NCBI GenBank assembly: GCA_910577255.1
Contig: CAJTMH010000004.1
Coordinates: 62,001-126,000, forward strand
Length of the DNA: 64,000 nucleotides
Source: an uncultured Duncaniella sp.
GTDB lineage: Bacteria; Bacteroidota; Bacteroidia; Bacteroidales; Muribaculaceae
Direction of reading: 5' to 3'
Shown here: positions 1 to 8,561 of the stretch, piece by piece
Numbering within the stretch: position 1 is the first letter of the stretch
Layout of the letters: every line of letters begins with the position of its first letter
Notes under the pieces: model-generated
What the model was told of the DNA's origin: nothing
The model's input: the letters and a program-made list of their open reading frames with translations, nothing else
The model's database searches: none
Program-made: the position numbers and the translations under genes

Positions 1-1312
1 GCTCTTCATTGAAGTGCTCGATATTCTTGCGCATCGATTCAGCCTCCTTGTTGAGAACTTCGATTTCACGTTCCTGGTTACGGATAGTGGTGAGGAGTGA
101 GCTGAGTTCCTCGTTGTCGATGGACATGGGGTACTGTTCCTCGACACGAACTATGAAGTCAGCCAGAACATTCATATAGTTTGTGAACGCATCAAAAGGG
201 GTATCGTAGGGTGAGAACTGCGAGTGGACAGAGCCGTCGTGCATGTTCTTGGTTGACATGTAGAAGAAGTGGTCGGCTGCCTGGAGGTAGTACCAGTCCT
301 GCTTGAGACGACGGTCCTCACACAGACGCACGCGTTCGCTCACTGAGTAGAGTTTTGAGAATGCCTCGTTCTGCAACTTGTTGCCAAGCCAAGCTGAGGT
401 GTCGCGGGCTTCGTCGGCCCATGAGATGGGATGGAGCACTGAAAGCTCTGCCACCGGTTTGAGCTTGGTGACTGCTGTGGTGGGTGTCCAGAACTCAATA
501 CCTCTCTCCTCGGCGAAGCGAGGAAGTGCTTCAAGGAACTGGAAGATACCGGTCTCGCGCGGCTGGAAGTCGCCAAACACTTCAAGGTTCATGAAGAGGT
601 TGACAATCTGCTCCTCGGCGGGAGTTGATGCAATCCAATTGATATACTTGTCGGCAGTGAGAGGATATTCGTCCCAAGAGGTGTTGCTGAAACGATCGGA
701 GATATCATCACTGAATTTATCGTTCTTGAGAAGGATCTTCAGTTTGGGAGCCGAAGCGGCATTGTAGACGTAGTTGGGAGATTTCCAACCGAGGATATGC
801 TTGGCACCTTCGGTGATCACACCCTTGTAACCCATGGCGAGAATCTGGGGAGCGAGTTCGTCGCTGTAGATAAGTTCGGTGTTGCGGAGAACTTTGGGCT
901 GCACACCGAAGAGCTCCTTGATTTTCTCATCGTGCACCTTGACCTGGTTGACAAACTCCTCGGGATCGGCGAGCGATGAGAGTGAGTGAGCGTAGGTCTC
1001 GGCAAGGAATTCAACACAACCGGTGTCGGCAAGTTTCTTCAAGAGGTCGATGAACTCGGGGACATATTGCTCGAACTGCTCAAGAGCTGTTCCGGTGATG
1101 GAAAGAGCGCACTTGAACTTGCCGTTTGACTCCTCAATCATCTTCAGAAGACTTTCAGCCGCAGGGATGTAGCTGCGCTGGGCTATGCGGGTGACAATAT
1201 CGTCATTTGCGAAATCGTCGTAATAGTAGTGGTCGTTACCTATATCGAAAAAGCGATATCTTTTCAGACGGAATGGTTGATGGATCTGAAAATAGAAACA
1301 AATTGCTTTCAT
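1..1312 (-). CDS. GH57 family alpha-amylase-like protein (3' end cut off by window)
   Basis: Glycoside hydrolase family 57 protein, probably cytoplasmic, acting on glycogen or malto-oligosaccharides. About 437 residues are visible; the C-terminus lies beyond base 1. Seen: the N-terminal HQPFR motif (residues 11-15), the RNTELIYSD motif with the presumed nucleophile Glu146, and FMNLEVFGD at 240-248, where the family acid/base Asp is expected but Asn242 is present (codon at 587-589). An acidic, helical C-terminal stretch (EEQYPMSIDNEELSS onward) follows the catalytic domain. The ATG at 1312 lies 9 bases after the upstream glycosyltransferase gene, so it is the third gene of a glycogen operon. 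Loss of the Asp suggests an 'alpha-amylase-like' homologue that may be inactive or have altered activity; that functional consequence is inference. Confidence 0.9.
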   Translation of the reverse strand, partial: MKAICFYFQIHQPFRLKRYRFFDIGNDHYYYDDFANDDIVTRIAQRSYIPAAESLLKMIEESNGKFKCALSITGTALEQFEQYVPEFIDLLKKLADTGCVEFLAETYAHSLSSLADPEEFVNQVKVHDEKIKELFGVQPKVLRNTELIYSDELAPQILAMGYKGVITEGAKHILGWKSPNYVYNAASAPKLKILLKNDKFSDDISDRFSNTSWDEYPLTADKYINWIASTPAEEQIVNLFMNLEVFGDFQPRETGIFQFLEALPRFAEERGIEFWTPTTAVTKLKPVAELSVLHPISWADEARDTSAWLGNKLQNEAFSKLYSVSERVRLCEDRRLKQDWYYLQAADHFFYMSTKNMHDGSVHSQFSPYDTPFDAFTNYMNVLADFIVRVEEQYPMSIDNEELSSLLTTIRNQEREIEVLNKEAESMRKNIEHFNEE

Positions 1313-1321
1313 GGGTTATCT

Positions 1322-2581
1322 TTATCTGTTTAATACTTTATTATATATATCAATCACTTTGCGTCCTGCCTTGTCCCAGGTAATCTGGTTAACTTCGGCG
1401 AGTCCGTCCTCACGCAGCTGCTGGTACATGGCCGGATAGGTCACGATGGAGTTGATGGCGTCAGCCATAGCGTCGATGTCCCAGTAGTCGGTCTTGATGA
1501 CATTGGTAAGGATCTCGGCGCATCCGCTCTGCTTGGAGATTATGGACGGCACACCCATCTGCATGGCTTCGAGGGGCGAGATACCGAATGGTTCGGAGAC
1601 GGATGGCATGATGTAGACATCGGATGCCTTGAGCATCTCGTAGACCTGGCTTCCTTTCTGGAATCCGGGGAAGTGGAAGCGGTCAGCGATGCCGCGCTCA
1701 GCGGCAAGGAGAATCATCTTGTCCATCATGTCACCGCTGCCTGCCATAACGAAGCGGACGTTGGGATTGTTCTTGAGCACCTTGGCAGCTGCCTCGACGA
1801 AGTATTCGGGGCCTTTCTGCATGGTGATACGGCCCAGGAAGGTAACGACCTTGTCCTTTGACTTATGCTCGGGCACATTGAGCTGCTCGGGGGTAAGAGG
1901 AGTGACGGCGTTATGCACGGTGGTCACCTTGGCAGGGTCTATGCCGTAGTTATTGATGACGGTGTCACGTGTGAGGTTTGACACAGTGATGATATGGTCG
2001 GCGTTGTTCATGCCATCCTTCTCGATGCCGAACACTGTGGGATTAGGCTTCCCTCGTGAACGGTCGAACTCGGTGGCATGTACATGAATCACAAGCGGCT
2101 TGCCCGACACCTGTTTGGCATGTATGCCGGCAGGATATGTGAGCCAGTCATGTGAATGGATTATGTCAAAATCGACTGTGCGCGCTATGACACCTGCGCA
2201 GATGGAGTAATTGTTTATCTCCTCGACGAGGTTGTCAGGGTAACGGCCGGAGAACTCGAGGCATCCGAGATCGTTGGTGCGCATATAGTTAAAGTCGGCG
2301 TAGATATGGTCGCGCAGTTTGAAATAGAGATCGGGATCCATCACCTTGCCTATGCGCTGCTCAACGTAGTCGCGGCTGACGTCGCGCCATGCGATGGGCA
2401 CCTGTGACATGCCGATGATGTTGGCGAAGTGACGCTCTTCGTCACCGAAGGGCTTAGGGATAACAAAAGTGATGTCCATATCGCCACACTCCCACATACC
2501 CTTAGTGAGACCGTAGCTGGCAGTGCCGAGACCGCCGAGGATGTGAGGGGGGAACTCCCACCCGAACATTAATGCTTTCAT
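1322..2581 (-). CDS. GT-B glycosyltransferase, glycogen synthase type
   Basis: A 419-residue retaining GT-B glycosyltransferase of the GT4/GT5 type, usually annotated as glycogen synthase in Bacteroides. The N-terminal domain opens with MFGWEFPPHILGGLG, the donor-loop Gly-Gly region; HSHDW lies in the acceptor domain. The C-terminal Rossmann domain has FLGRITMQKGPEYF and the EPFGISPLEAMQMG segment carrying the EX7E motif of retaining enzymes. It sits 13 bases after the debranching-enzyme gene and 9 bases before the GH57 gene, consistent with a co-transcribed three-gene glycogen unit. It presumably elongates alpha-1,4-glucan from a nucleotide sugar; the donor (ADP- or UDP-glucose) cannot be read from sequence. 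Confidence 0.88.
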   Translation of the reverse strand: MKALMFGWEFPPHILGGLGTASYGLTKGMWECGDMDITFVIPKPFGDEERHFANIIGMSQVPIAWRDVSRDYVEQRIGKVMDPDLYFKLRDHIYADFNYMRTNDLGCLEFSGRYPDNLVEEINNYSICAGVIARTVDFDIIHSHDWLTYPAGIHAKQVSGKPLVIHVHATEFDRSRGKPNPTVFGIEKDGMNNADHIITVSNLTRDTVINNYGIDPAKVTTVHNAVTPLTPEQLNVPEHKSKDKVVTFLGRITMQKGPEYFVEAAAKVLKNNPNVRFVMAGSGDMMDKMILLAAERGIADRFHFPGFQKGSQVYEMLKASDVYIMPSVSEPFGISPLEAMQMGVPSIISKQSGCAEILTNVIKTDYWDIDAMADAINSIVTYPAMYQQLREDGLAEVNQITWDKAGRKVIDIYNKVLNR

Positions 2582-2594
2582 GGGTGTGTGAAGA

Positions 2595-4529
2595 TTAGTC
2601 CATTATGAATTTTTTCAGTGTAGTCAGTGTGCGGAGCACTTCGGCGACGTTGGTGACATGGCTGATGGCACCTCGGCCGTTGAAGGGAGGATTGGCATCG
2701 TAGAGCTGCGAGAGTGAACCGATGCAGCCCTGGGTCATCTCGTCCTCGAAACCGATGAGCATACGGTCAATGTAGCTGACACCGCTCATGCCGAACACTT
2801 TAAGGTAGGCATCGCTGTAGAATCCCATGAGCCATGGACGAGCCGGGCCATTGTGGAGGGCCATCTCACGCTCCTCGGGCGAACCGAGGTAGGTGGGACG
2901 ATAACCGTAGCTCTTGGGTGAGAGGGTGCGGAGGCCTTTCGGTGTCAGGAGCTCGCGTGTCACGATGTCGAGCACACGCTTGCGCTGGCGACGGTCAAGG
3001 GGTGAATAGTCGAGACCGATGGCTATGGCCATGTTGGGGCGAACCGACGGATCGGCATAAGTGCCGTTGACATAGTCATAAAGATATCCATAGTCATTGA
3101 GGAATGTGGAGATGAAAGGCTGTGCCATCTTGTCGGCAATGGCCTGGAATTTCTCCTGGTCGGGGGTACCTTCGGTGAGACGAGTGGCGAAGATGAGCGC
3201 GTTGTACCACAGCGCGTTGAACTCTACCAGATGGCCTGAACGCGGCACTACCGGATGTCCGCCAAGCGATGCATTCATCCACGACATGGGTTTCTGCGAA
3301 CCGTCGGTGGTGACCATTCCGTTGTCATCAACCTTAAGGTAGGGGTGTTTCTGAGCGAGGATGAAGTTAAGGATTTCACGGATCACCGGCAGATAACGTT
3401 CGCGGGCCTCGTCGCGTGAATAAGCCTTGGCATACTGCTGAAGTGCCCATACAGCCCAGAGAGGGATGTCGGGGAGATCTATGCCGAGGATGCGCGAGTC
3501 GGTGGCGCCGGTCTTCATGAAATTCTTGAGAGCGGCCAGAGCCGTGTCGGCTATCTTCTCGAAGTCCTCGCGGTGGTTGATTGCGATGGTGGCTCCGGGG
3601 AGTGCCATGAAAGTGTTGCGGGCAAGGATTTTACCCCAAGGATAACCCGAGAGAAGATACATGCCGTCCTTCTCGTTGAGGTAACACTGTTTCACCGCGT
3701 TCTTAAGGCAGTTGAAGAACGATGTGCGGCAAGTGCGCTGGGCGATTTCTTTCTCATACATCTTGGCGAGTGAGCGTGGTGACACCTCGCTCAGACCTGC
3801 CGAGAAGATGATTGACTCGCCCTTCTTGATGGGTACATCGAAATATCCGGGCACCCAGAGATCCTCGGTGTAAGGCACACCGCGCTCAAGGTCCTTGATA
3901 TATTCGAATCCGTTGTACCAATGGGGATCATAAGTCCATGTCGGCTTATGGCTGAACTGCATATAAAGAGTCGGATAGCCCTTATAGAGGCAAGCCGACA
4001 CGCCATTGTTGATTTCGGGGATGTTGGTATCAAGAGCATCGTTGGCAATGCAGAGCTCGTTGGCATCGCGGAAAGCGAGCACCGGGCGGAACCGTAGCAT
4101 TGTCGGCGAATGTGCCTCGACGAGTGTGTAGCGGATTAAGATGCGGTTCTCGTTGGAAATGAAGATTTTTTCCTTGGTGAGAATCACTCCTCCCACGCGG
4201 TAGGTGGTGCGGGGAACGCTCTCACAGTCGAATTCGCGAATATACTTGTGTCCGTTAGGGCTCATGGCGCCTCCGCTATAGCGATGGAGGGCAAGGTTGA
4301 AAGGAGCGCCGTGCTGATAGACGGTCTCATCGAGCGACGAAAGCATGACATGCCATGAGTTGCCAAGCTCTGGAACAGGCACCACGAGCAGACCATGCTG
4401 CTTACGTGTGTTGCAGTCCACTATCGTCGTACAATGATAAGCCCCCGACTGATTGGTTCGGAGCATCTCTTTAGGCAACGACTGCTCCAGGTTAATCATG
4501 AGGTTTTTATCAAATTTCAGATAACTCAT
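2595..4529 (-). CDS. Glycogen debranching enzyme (amylo-alpha-1,6-glucosidase)
   Basis: A 644-residue cytoplasmic enzyme with an N-terminal beta-sandwich domain of the bacterial/archaeal debranching-enzyme type (about residues 20-270) and a C-terminal (alpha/alpha)6 amylo-1,6-glucosidase domain. Visible landmarks are GYPWGKILARNTFMALPG, the acidic segment GATDSRILGIDLPDIPLW, and GHLVEFNALWYNALIF near the active-site cleft. It removes alpha-1,6-linked branches from glycogen or limit dextrin. It is the first gene of the minus-strand glycogen operon. Length and domain order match Bacteroides homologues, and no damage is visible. Confidence 0.92.
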   Translation of the reverse strand: MSYLKFDKNLMINLEQSLPKEMLRTNQSGAYHCTTIVDCNTRKQHGLLVVPVPELGNSWHVMLSSLDETVYQHGAPFNLALHRYSGGAMSPNGHKYIREFDCESVPRTTYRVGGVILTKEKIFISNENRILIRYTLVEAHSPTMLRFRPVLAFRDANELCIANDALDTNIPEINNGVSACLYKGYPTLYMQFSHKPTWTYDPHWYNGFEYIKDLERGVPYTEDLWVPGYFDVPIKKGESIIFSAGLSEVSPRSLAKMYEKEIAQRTCRTSFFNCLKNAVKQCYLNEKDGMYLLSGYPWGKILARNTFMALPGATIAINHREDFEKIADTALAALKNFMKTGATDSRILGIDLPDIPLWAVWALQQYAKAYSRDEARERYLPVIREILNFILAQKHPYLKVDDNGMVTTDGSQKPMSWMNASLGGHPVVPRSGHLVEFNALWYNALIFATRLTEGTPDQEKFQAIADKMAQPFISTFLNDYGYLYDYVNGTYADPSVRPNMAIAIGLDYSPLDRRQRKRVLDIVTRELLTPKGLRTLSPKSYGYRPTYLGSPEEREMALHNGPARPWLMGFYSDAYLKVFGMSGVSYIDRMLIGFEDEMTQGCIGSLSQLYDANPPFNGRGAISHVTNVAEVLRTLTTLKKFIMD

Positions 4530-4740
4530 TTATATATTTAGTTTATTGTTAGATTCCGGGTAATAGATTTGATGATTCACATGGTGCCGCACGCACCGTG
4601 ACTTGTGTTTAAGACACGAATTTAGAGTTTTTCAGCGATAAAAGCAAATTAAACCGTTAAAAATTAATGAATGTTTGTAAAGATAGCCCCAGAACGATGT
4701 TTTTAAGCATAATAACATGTGTTTCCAGGCCATTGACGCG
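4530..4740. other. Leader/intergenic stretch upstream of glycogen operon
   Basis: AT-rich non-coding DNA between the glycogen operon start and the terminator of the ribosomal cluster. I see no exact TAnnTTTG box. On the minus strand TTAATTTG (complement of caaattaa near 4647) comes within one base of the -7 consensus and may drive the operon. Nothing else is recognised. Confidence 0.4.
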
Positions 4741-4805
4741 CACAGACAAAACAAAAGCTCATGGGCCACGGCTTAGAGCGCGGTCCATGAGCTTTTGTGT
4801 CTGTG
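4741..4805 (-). terminator. Rho-independent terminator of rpmB-rpmG-DUF4295
   Basis: Long near-perfect inverted repeat. On the minus strand, AAAAGCTCATGG pairs with CCATGAGCTTTT and is followed by a T-rich tail (GTTTTGTCTGTG); the outer CACAGAC and GTCTGTG ends also pair. It lies 46 bases beyond the DUF4295 stop codon, as expected for the end of the ribosomal-protein transcript. Confidence 0.85.
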
Positions 4806-4850
4806 ACACCCTCACCCCGGTAATGGGGCGGGTATATATGGAATCCTTAA

Positions 4851-5000
4851 TTACTTAAGGGCATCCTTAACAGCGTCGTTGGGAACCATCTGTTCCTGGA
4901 AGGTGTAAGCACCGGTCTTCGCCGACTTAACGACCTTGATGACCTTGCTGTAGGTGCGGCCTTCGCCTTTTTGCAGAGATGCAACGGTTTTCTTTGCCAT
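4851..5000 (-). CDS. DUF4295 small basic protein
   Basis: A 49-residue protein, MAKKTVASLQKGEGRTYSKV then ending in NDAVKDALK. It belongs to DUF4295, a Bacteroidota-specific family nearly always found directly after rpmB and rpmG, as here. Lys/Arg-rich composition and linkage suggest a ribosome-associated role, but no function is established that I can cite. The ATG lies 11 bases after the L33 stop codon. Confidence 0.92.
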   Translation of the reverse strand: MAKKTVASLQKGEGRTYSKVIKVVKSAKTGAYTFQEQMVPNDAVKDALK

Positions 5001-5011
5001 GAGTCAGTGAA

Positions 5012-5200
5012 TTATTTAATTTCTTTGTGAACGGTTACTTTCTTGAGAATGGGGTTGTATTTCTTCAACTCCAGACGCTCGGTAGTGTTCTTGCGGTTCT
5101 TGGTGGTGATGTAGCGAGAAGTACCGGGCATACCACTAGCCTTGTGTTCAGTGCACTCGAGGATGACCTGAACGCGATTGCCTTTAGCTTTCTTTGCCAT
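5012..5200 (-). CDS. rpmG: 50S ribosomal protein L33
   Basis: A 62-residue basic large-subunit protein (MAKKAKGNRVQVILECTE... KYNPILKKVTVHKEIK). Only one cysteine is present, so this is the zinc-free (C-minus) form of L33 without the two CxxC pairs. It is the middle gene of the rpmB-rpmG-DUF4295 operon, 4 bases after the L28 stop codon. Confidence 0.97.
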   Translation of the reverse strand: MAKKAKGNRVQVILECTEHKASGMPGTSRYITTKNRKNTTERLELKKYNPILKKVTVHKEIK

Positions 5201-5204
5201 CTTC

Positions 5205-5465
5205 TTATAAAATGTCTAAGTATTTGATTTCAGTTAAATAACCCTTAGTGGCAGCTTCTTTGATAGCTGCATCGAGACCTTTCTTGTTGATGGTGCGAAG
5301 GCCTGCGGCTGAGATAGTGAGTGTGATCCACGCTTGCTCCTCTACCCAGAAGAATTTCTTGGTGAAGAGATTGACATCAAACTTACGTTTGGTGCGACGC
5401 TTAGAGTGCGACACATTGTTGCCCACCATCGCTTTCTTGCCTGTGATTTGACAAATTTTTGACAT
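5205..5465 (-). CDS. rpmB: 50S ribosomal protein L28
   Basis: An 86-residue large-subunit protein beginning MSKICQITGKKAMVGNNVSHS, the typical L28 opening, followed by the SKRRTKRKF rRNA-binding basic patch. It is the first gene of the operon and is transcribed from the promoter at 5602-5633 through a leader of about 130 nt that contains an inverted repeat (5517-5592). Confidence 0.97.
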   Translation of the reverse strand: MSKICQITGKKAMVGNNVSHSKRRTKRKFDVNLFTKKFFWVEEQAWITLTISAAGLRTINKKGLDAAIKEAATKGYLTEIKYLDIL

Positions 5466-5516
5466 GGCTGTTGGTTTTTATCTCTTTGTTTTTACTATTT
5501 TTATTAGTGACAGCGC

Positions 5517-5592
5517 TTTGTGGCCGCCATCTCACGTCTCATATCGGGGCTAAGTGCATCTCTAATAGCTCCTTTCGAGGATGTGCCACAAA
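5517..5592 (-). other. Inverted repeat in the rpmB leader
   Basis: Perfect 8-base arms TTTGTGGC (5517-5524) and GCCACAAA (5585-5592) lie inside the rpmB 5' leader. They could fold into a long-range hairpin bringing the promoter-proximal leader next to the start region. It is a candidate autoregulatory site for the ribosomal-protein operon; function is inferred from position only. Confidence 0.4.
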
Positions 5593-5601
5593 ACTCGGCT
5601 G

Positions 5602-5633
5602 CAAAGTTAAGCACTTTTTGCCTCATTTACAAA
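5602..5633 (-). promoter_or_regulatory. Bacteroidota promoter for rpmB operon
   Basis: On the minus strand, TTTG (complement of 5630-5633), a 20-base spacer, and TAACTTTG (complement of 5602-5609). This matches the Bacteroidota consensus TTTG-N19-21-TAnnTTTG and points at rpmB. Confidence 0.85.
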
Positions 5634-5689
5634 TTCTTTTAAGCCTATTTAGCTTTCATCCATACTTTTTAACAATCCGTTCCTGACAT

Positions 5690-7195
5690 TCACTTCGCCA
5701 GCGGATTCCAACCGAGCACCCAGGCGGGATTGCGGTAAAGCGAGATGAGGGCGCTGTCGGCTTCGTGGCTGAGCTGACGCGAACCTTGCGCGCGGCGGCT
5801 GACATCGACCGGACGCCCGGTGTCAAGGTCGGTGCTGCCACACTCCCAGTAGCGCACATAGGTGGCCGGACCGCGGTCGAGGCCATGCCAACCCTCGGCA
5901 GGGATGTTGCGAAGCTTGCAGTCGATGAGCACAAATTCGCAATGCGGATACTGGCCGTTGGTGCGGGCGAAGACAGCTCCCTCCGACCCCTCGGAACCGA
6001 TGAACGTGCAGTCGACGAACACGTCGCCGTGGTTGGCGCTGCCATTGCGTATCCACGCGAACGCCCCTCGCGAGACGAGGGTGCAGTCCTTGAAGAATGC
6101 AGGGCCGCGCCCGAGCACAGTGTCGCCGCCGCCCTCTATCCGGCAGTTGGAGAGATAGACTGAGCCATTGACCTGAAGGGCATCTCCGTCACCGATCACG
6201 GTGACATCCTCCACGATGTTGCGCTCACCCATTATCAGCAGCCCCTCAGCCTGCCCGCGGCAGGTGGTGGCCACGGTGAAGTTGCGCAGCACCATGTCGG
6301 TGCAATTGTCGGCCATGAACGGCGCGCGGCGCGAGGGGAACGTGCCGAGCCACTCGTTGGTCATGACGTCGGCGGGATGCGGATTGAACACCTCATTGTT
6401 GGGATAGTGGATATACACACCCTCGCGGCTCTCACCCTCGATGGTAAGATGGCTCTTGTTGCGGAAATACACCAGCTCCTCATAGTCGCCGTTGCGGACG
6501 AATACCGTCCACGGCTCTTTGCTGCGGTCGGGGATGAAGTCAAGTGCCCCCTGTAGGGTGCGGAAATCACCCGATCCGTCGGCAGCCACGATGAGCGTAC
6601 GGCGCGAGGCAGCGGGAGCGGCTTCGCGTGTCGAGAACTGCCAGCCGTCGCGCTCCCCTATCCCGCGGAATTTGCCTTTGGCGAGGATGAACACTTCGGG
6701 ATCAACCGTCACATAGTATTCGCGACCGTAGGTGAGCAGATTGTTGTGGGGATATATCTCGGCGGTATTGCCATGGATAATCACCGGATAGAAGTGAAAT
6801 CCGTCGGTGAATCCACCTATTATATTAAGCTGATAGCGCGAGGTGTCGCGGGCGGCTATCCCCGAGGGTGTACCCGGCTCGATGGTGGCGTTGGTGTGAC
6901 GCGGGCCGTCATAATTATACGGCTCCCATGCGTATGGAGGCTTAGGGAGCTTCGTCCCTACTGTAGGCCCGGCCGGGATGGACATGTCGAGACTGTCGAC
7001 CACCTCGCCGGTGGCGGCATCATGTATACGTATCATTCCGCTCGTCCCAAGCATGGGGGCGACAGGAAATTCAATGGTGAGACGCGTGTCGGGGCTTATC
7101 CCCTTCTCACCCGGCGCGGGCACCAGACGGTGGACGGCCGCCGAAGCCATAACCGGCAATGCCAGCAACAGCAGCAATACAAAATTCTTTTTCAT
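5690..7195 (-). CDS. Pectinesterase-like protein (CE8) with N-terminal Ig-like domain
   Basis: 501 residues with a Sec signal peptide (residues 1-19), an N-terminal bacterial Ig-like domain (about 22-190) and a right-handed beta-helix of carbohydrate esterase family 8 from LIVAADGSGDF (201) onward. Family active-site equivalents are D338 (in GDGDAL), D358 (in GGGDTVLG) and R411 (in FARTN). The usual Gln of the QDTL motif is Gly337 and the usual Trp of LGRPW is absent. It probably de-esterifies methylated galacturonan outside the cytoplasm; the altered oxyanion/substrate residues mean a related ester could be the true substrate. It is monocistronic-looking, 80 bases after cinA, with no pectate-lyase neighbours. 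Confidence 0.85.
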   Translation of the reverse strand: MKKNFVLLLLLALPVMASAAVHRLVPAPGEKGISPDTRLTIEFPVAPMLGTSGMIRIHDAATGEVVDSLDMSIPAGPTVGTKLPKPPYAWEPYNYDGPRHTNATIEPGTPSGIAARDTSRYQLNIIGGFTDGFHFYPVIIHGNTAEIYPHNNLLTYGREYYVTVDPEVFILAKGKFRGIGERDGWQFSTREAAPAASRRTLIVAADGSGDFRTLQGALDFIPDRSKEPWTVFVRNGDYEELVYFRNKSHLTIEGESREGVYIHYPNNEVFNPHPADVMTNEWLGTFPSRRAPFMADNCTDMVLRNFTVATTCRGQAEGLLIMGERNIVEDVTVIGDGDALQVNGSVYLSNCRIEGGGDTVLGRGPAFFKDCTLVSRGAFAWIRNGSANHGDVFVDCTFIGSEGSEGAVFARTNGQYPHCEFVLIDCKLRNIPAEGWHGLDRGPATYVRYWECGSTDLDTGRPVDVSRRAQGSRQLSHEADSALISLYRNPAWVLGWNPLAK

Positions 7196-7213
7196 GGTGA
7201 TGATATGTCTGCT

Positions 7214-7235
7214 GAGGGCGCATCGATGCGCCCTC
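7214..7235. repeat. 22-bp perfect palindrome between cinA and CE8 gene
   Basis: GAGGGCGCAT, CG, ATGCGCCCTC: a perfect GC-rich palindrome in the 79-base gap after cinA. No T-run follows on either strand, so it is a weak terminator candidate for cinA or an operator for the downstream gene. Confidence 0.45.
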
Positions 7236-7274
7236 CCATTATATAAGGTTATGCCTGATATGTTTTTCCGGCTC

Positions 7275-8537
7275 TCAGAGTTGTCCGCGAAGCATCTTCA
7301 CAGCCATGATGAGCGCTCTGGTAGTGGATGCGTCGATGACCCTCGACCTGTTGCCGGGGAAATGGGCCACAGCTGTCTTGCACGCCACTGTTCCGTCAGC
7401 CCCTTTCAGAGCCACGCCGAAACACACAGTGCCCACAGGTTTGGCCTCGGAGCCTCCGCCGGGCCCGGCGATTCCGCTCGTGGCCACCGCCAGATGAGCC
7501 CCTGTGGCTTCGATGGCGCCCTTGGCCATCTCTTCCACCACCGGTTCGCTGACGGCCCCATTGAGCTCCAGGGTATCAGCTCCGACTCCCAGCACACGCA
7601 TCTTGACCTCATTGCTGTAGGACACGATCCCTCCTGCAAACACCTCGGAGGAACCCGGCACGAGCGTGAGCTCATGCGCTATATTTCCACCGGTGCAACT
7701 CTCAGCCGTGGCAAGCATCACTCCGTGGCCACCGCACTCCTTGAGCAGTATCTGCGCAGGGGTAAGGTCGGCTGTGGCCAGCACCGCAGGGCCGAGCATG
7801 GCACGGAGTTCGGCGGCTCCACGTTCGACCTCGGCCTTTATGAACCCGCGGTCGGGATGCGCGCCGTCAATGCGCAGGCGTATCAGTCCCGGTTTAGGCA
7901 GATAGGCCAAATGAAGGTGAGGAGGTAATGCTTCCTCCCATGGGGCTATCTTCTCGGCAAGCCCGCTTTCGGTGTAGTCGGTCACCATCAGCACGGCATG
8001 CTCGATGGCTATATCGGTATGGTATTTCCGCAACAGCTGGGGGAACACTTCCGACTGAAACATCTCGCGCGTCTCGAAAGGCACTCCGGGCATGGAGACG
8101 AGCACACGCCCATCACGCTCGAACCACATTATCGGGGCTGTCCCCACGCGGTTCTGTATCACCCTGCACGATGTAGGGACTATAGCCTGGGCTGCCGTCA
8201 GCTTGTTGAGCTTGAATCCACGGCGCCCCACCACCTCCTTCACGTTCTCGAGCACAGCGGCATCCTCCACGAGTTGGCCGCCGAAATAGTCGCAGAGCAC
8301 ACGCTTGGTGATATCGTCCTTGGTAGGCCCGAGCCCACCGGTGGTGAGCACCACGTCACTGAGTTCAAAAGCTCGGTCGATTGACCGGGTTATCTCCACG
8401 GCGCTGTCGCCAACCACCTGCACATCCTCCACTTCCCAGCCGTAAGGGGCTATATGCCGGGCTATTTCGCCCGAATTAGTATCGATGACCTGCCCCAGGA
8501 GGAGCTCGTCGCCGATCACAATGACTGAAACTTTCAT
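7275..8537 (-). CDS. cinA: CinA: MoCF-like domain plus NMN amidohydrolase domain
   Basis: 420 residues, the usual two-domain CinA. The N-terminal MoCF-type (COG1058) domain begins MKVSVIVIGDELLLGQVIDTN and has TTGGLGPTKDD; the C-terminal PncC-type domain has ATAESCTGGNIAHEL and SGIAGPGGGSEAKPVGT, covering the active-site Ser/Cys region. CinA acts in pyridine nucleotide salvage (NMN deamidation and ADP-ribose hydrolysis in characterised members) and is linked to competence or damage in some bacteria. It lies 24 bases after tsaD, so the two are probably co-transcribed. Confidence 0.95.
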   Translation of the reverse strand: MKVSVIVIGDELLLGQVIDTNSGEIARHIAPYGWEVEDVQVVGDSAVEITRSIDRAFELSDVVLTTGGLGPTKDDITKRVLCDYFGGQLVEDAAVLENVKEVVGRRGFKLNKLTAAQAIVPTSCRVIQNRVGTAPIMWFERDGRVLVSMPGVPFETREMFQSEVFPQLLRKYHTDIAIEHAVLMVTDYTESGLAEKIAPWEEALPPHLHLAYLPKPGLIRLRIDGAHPDRGFIKAEVERGAAELRAMLGPAVLATADLTPAQILLKECGGHGVMLATAESCTGGNIAHELTLVPGSSEVFAGGIVSYSNEVKMRVLGVGADTLELNGAVSEPVVEEMAKGAIEATGAHLAVATSGIAGPGGGSEAKPVGTVCFGVALKGADGTVACKTAVAHFPGNRSRVIDASTTRALIMAVKMLRGQL

Positions 8538-8561
8538 GTCACGTAGCTTATTTATGCCATA

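Noticed and set aside
6978..7928. 316-residue plus-strand reading frame over CE8 and cinA genes
   Set aside because: Antisense to two well-supported genes, no recognisable domain.
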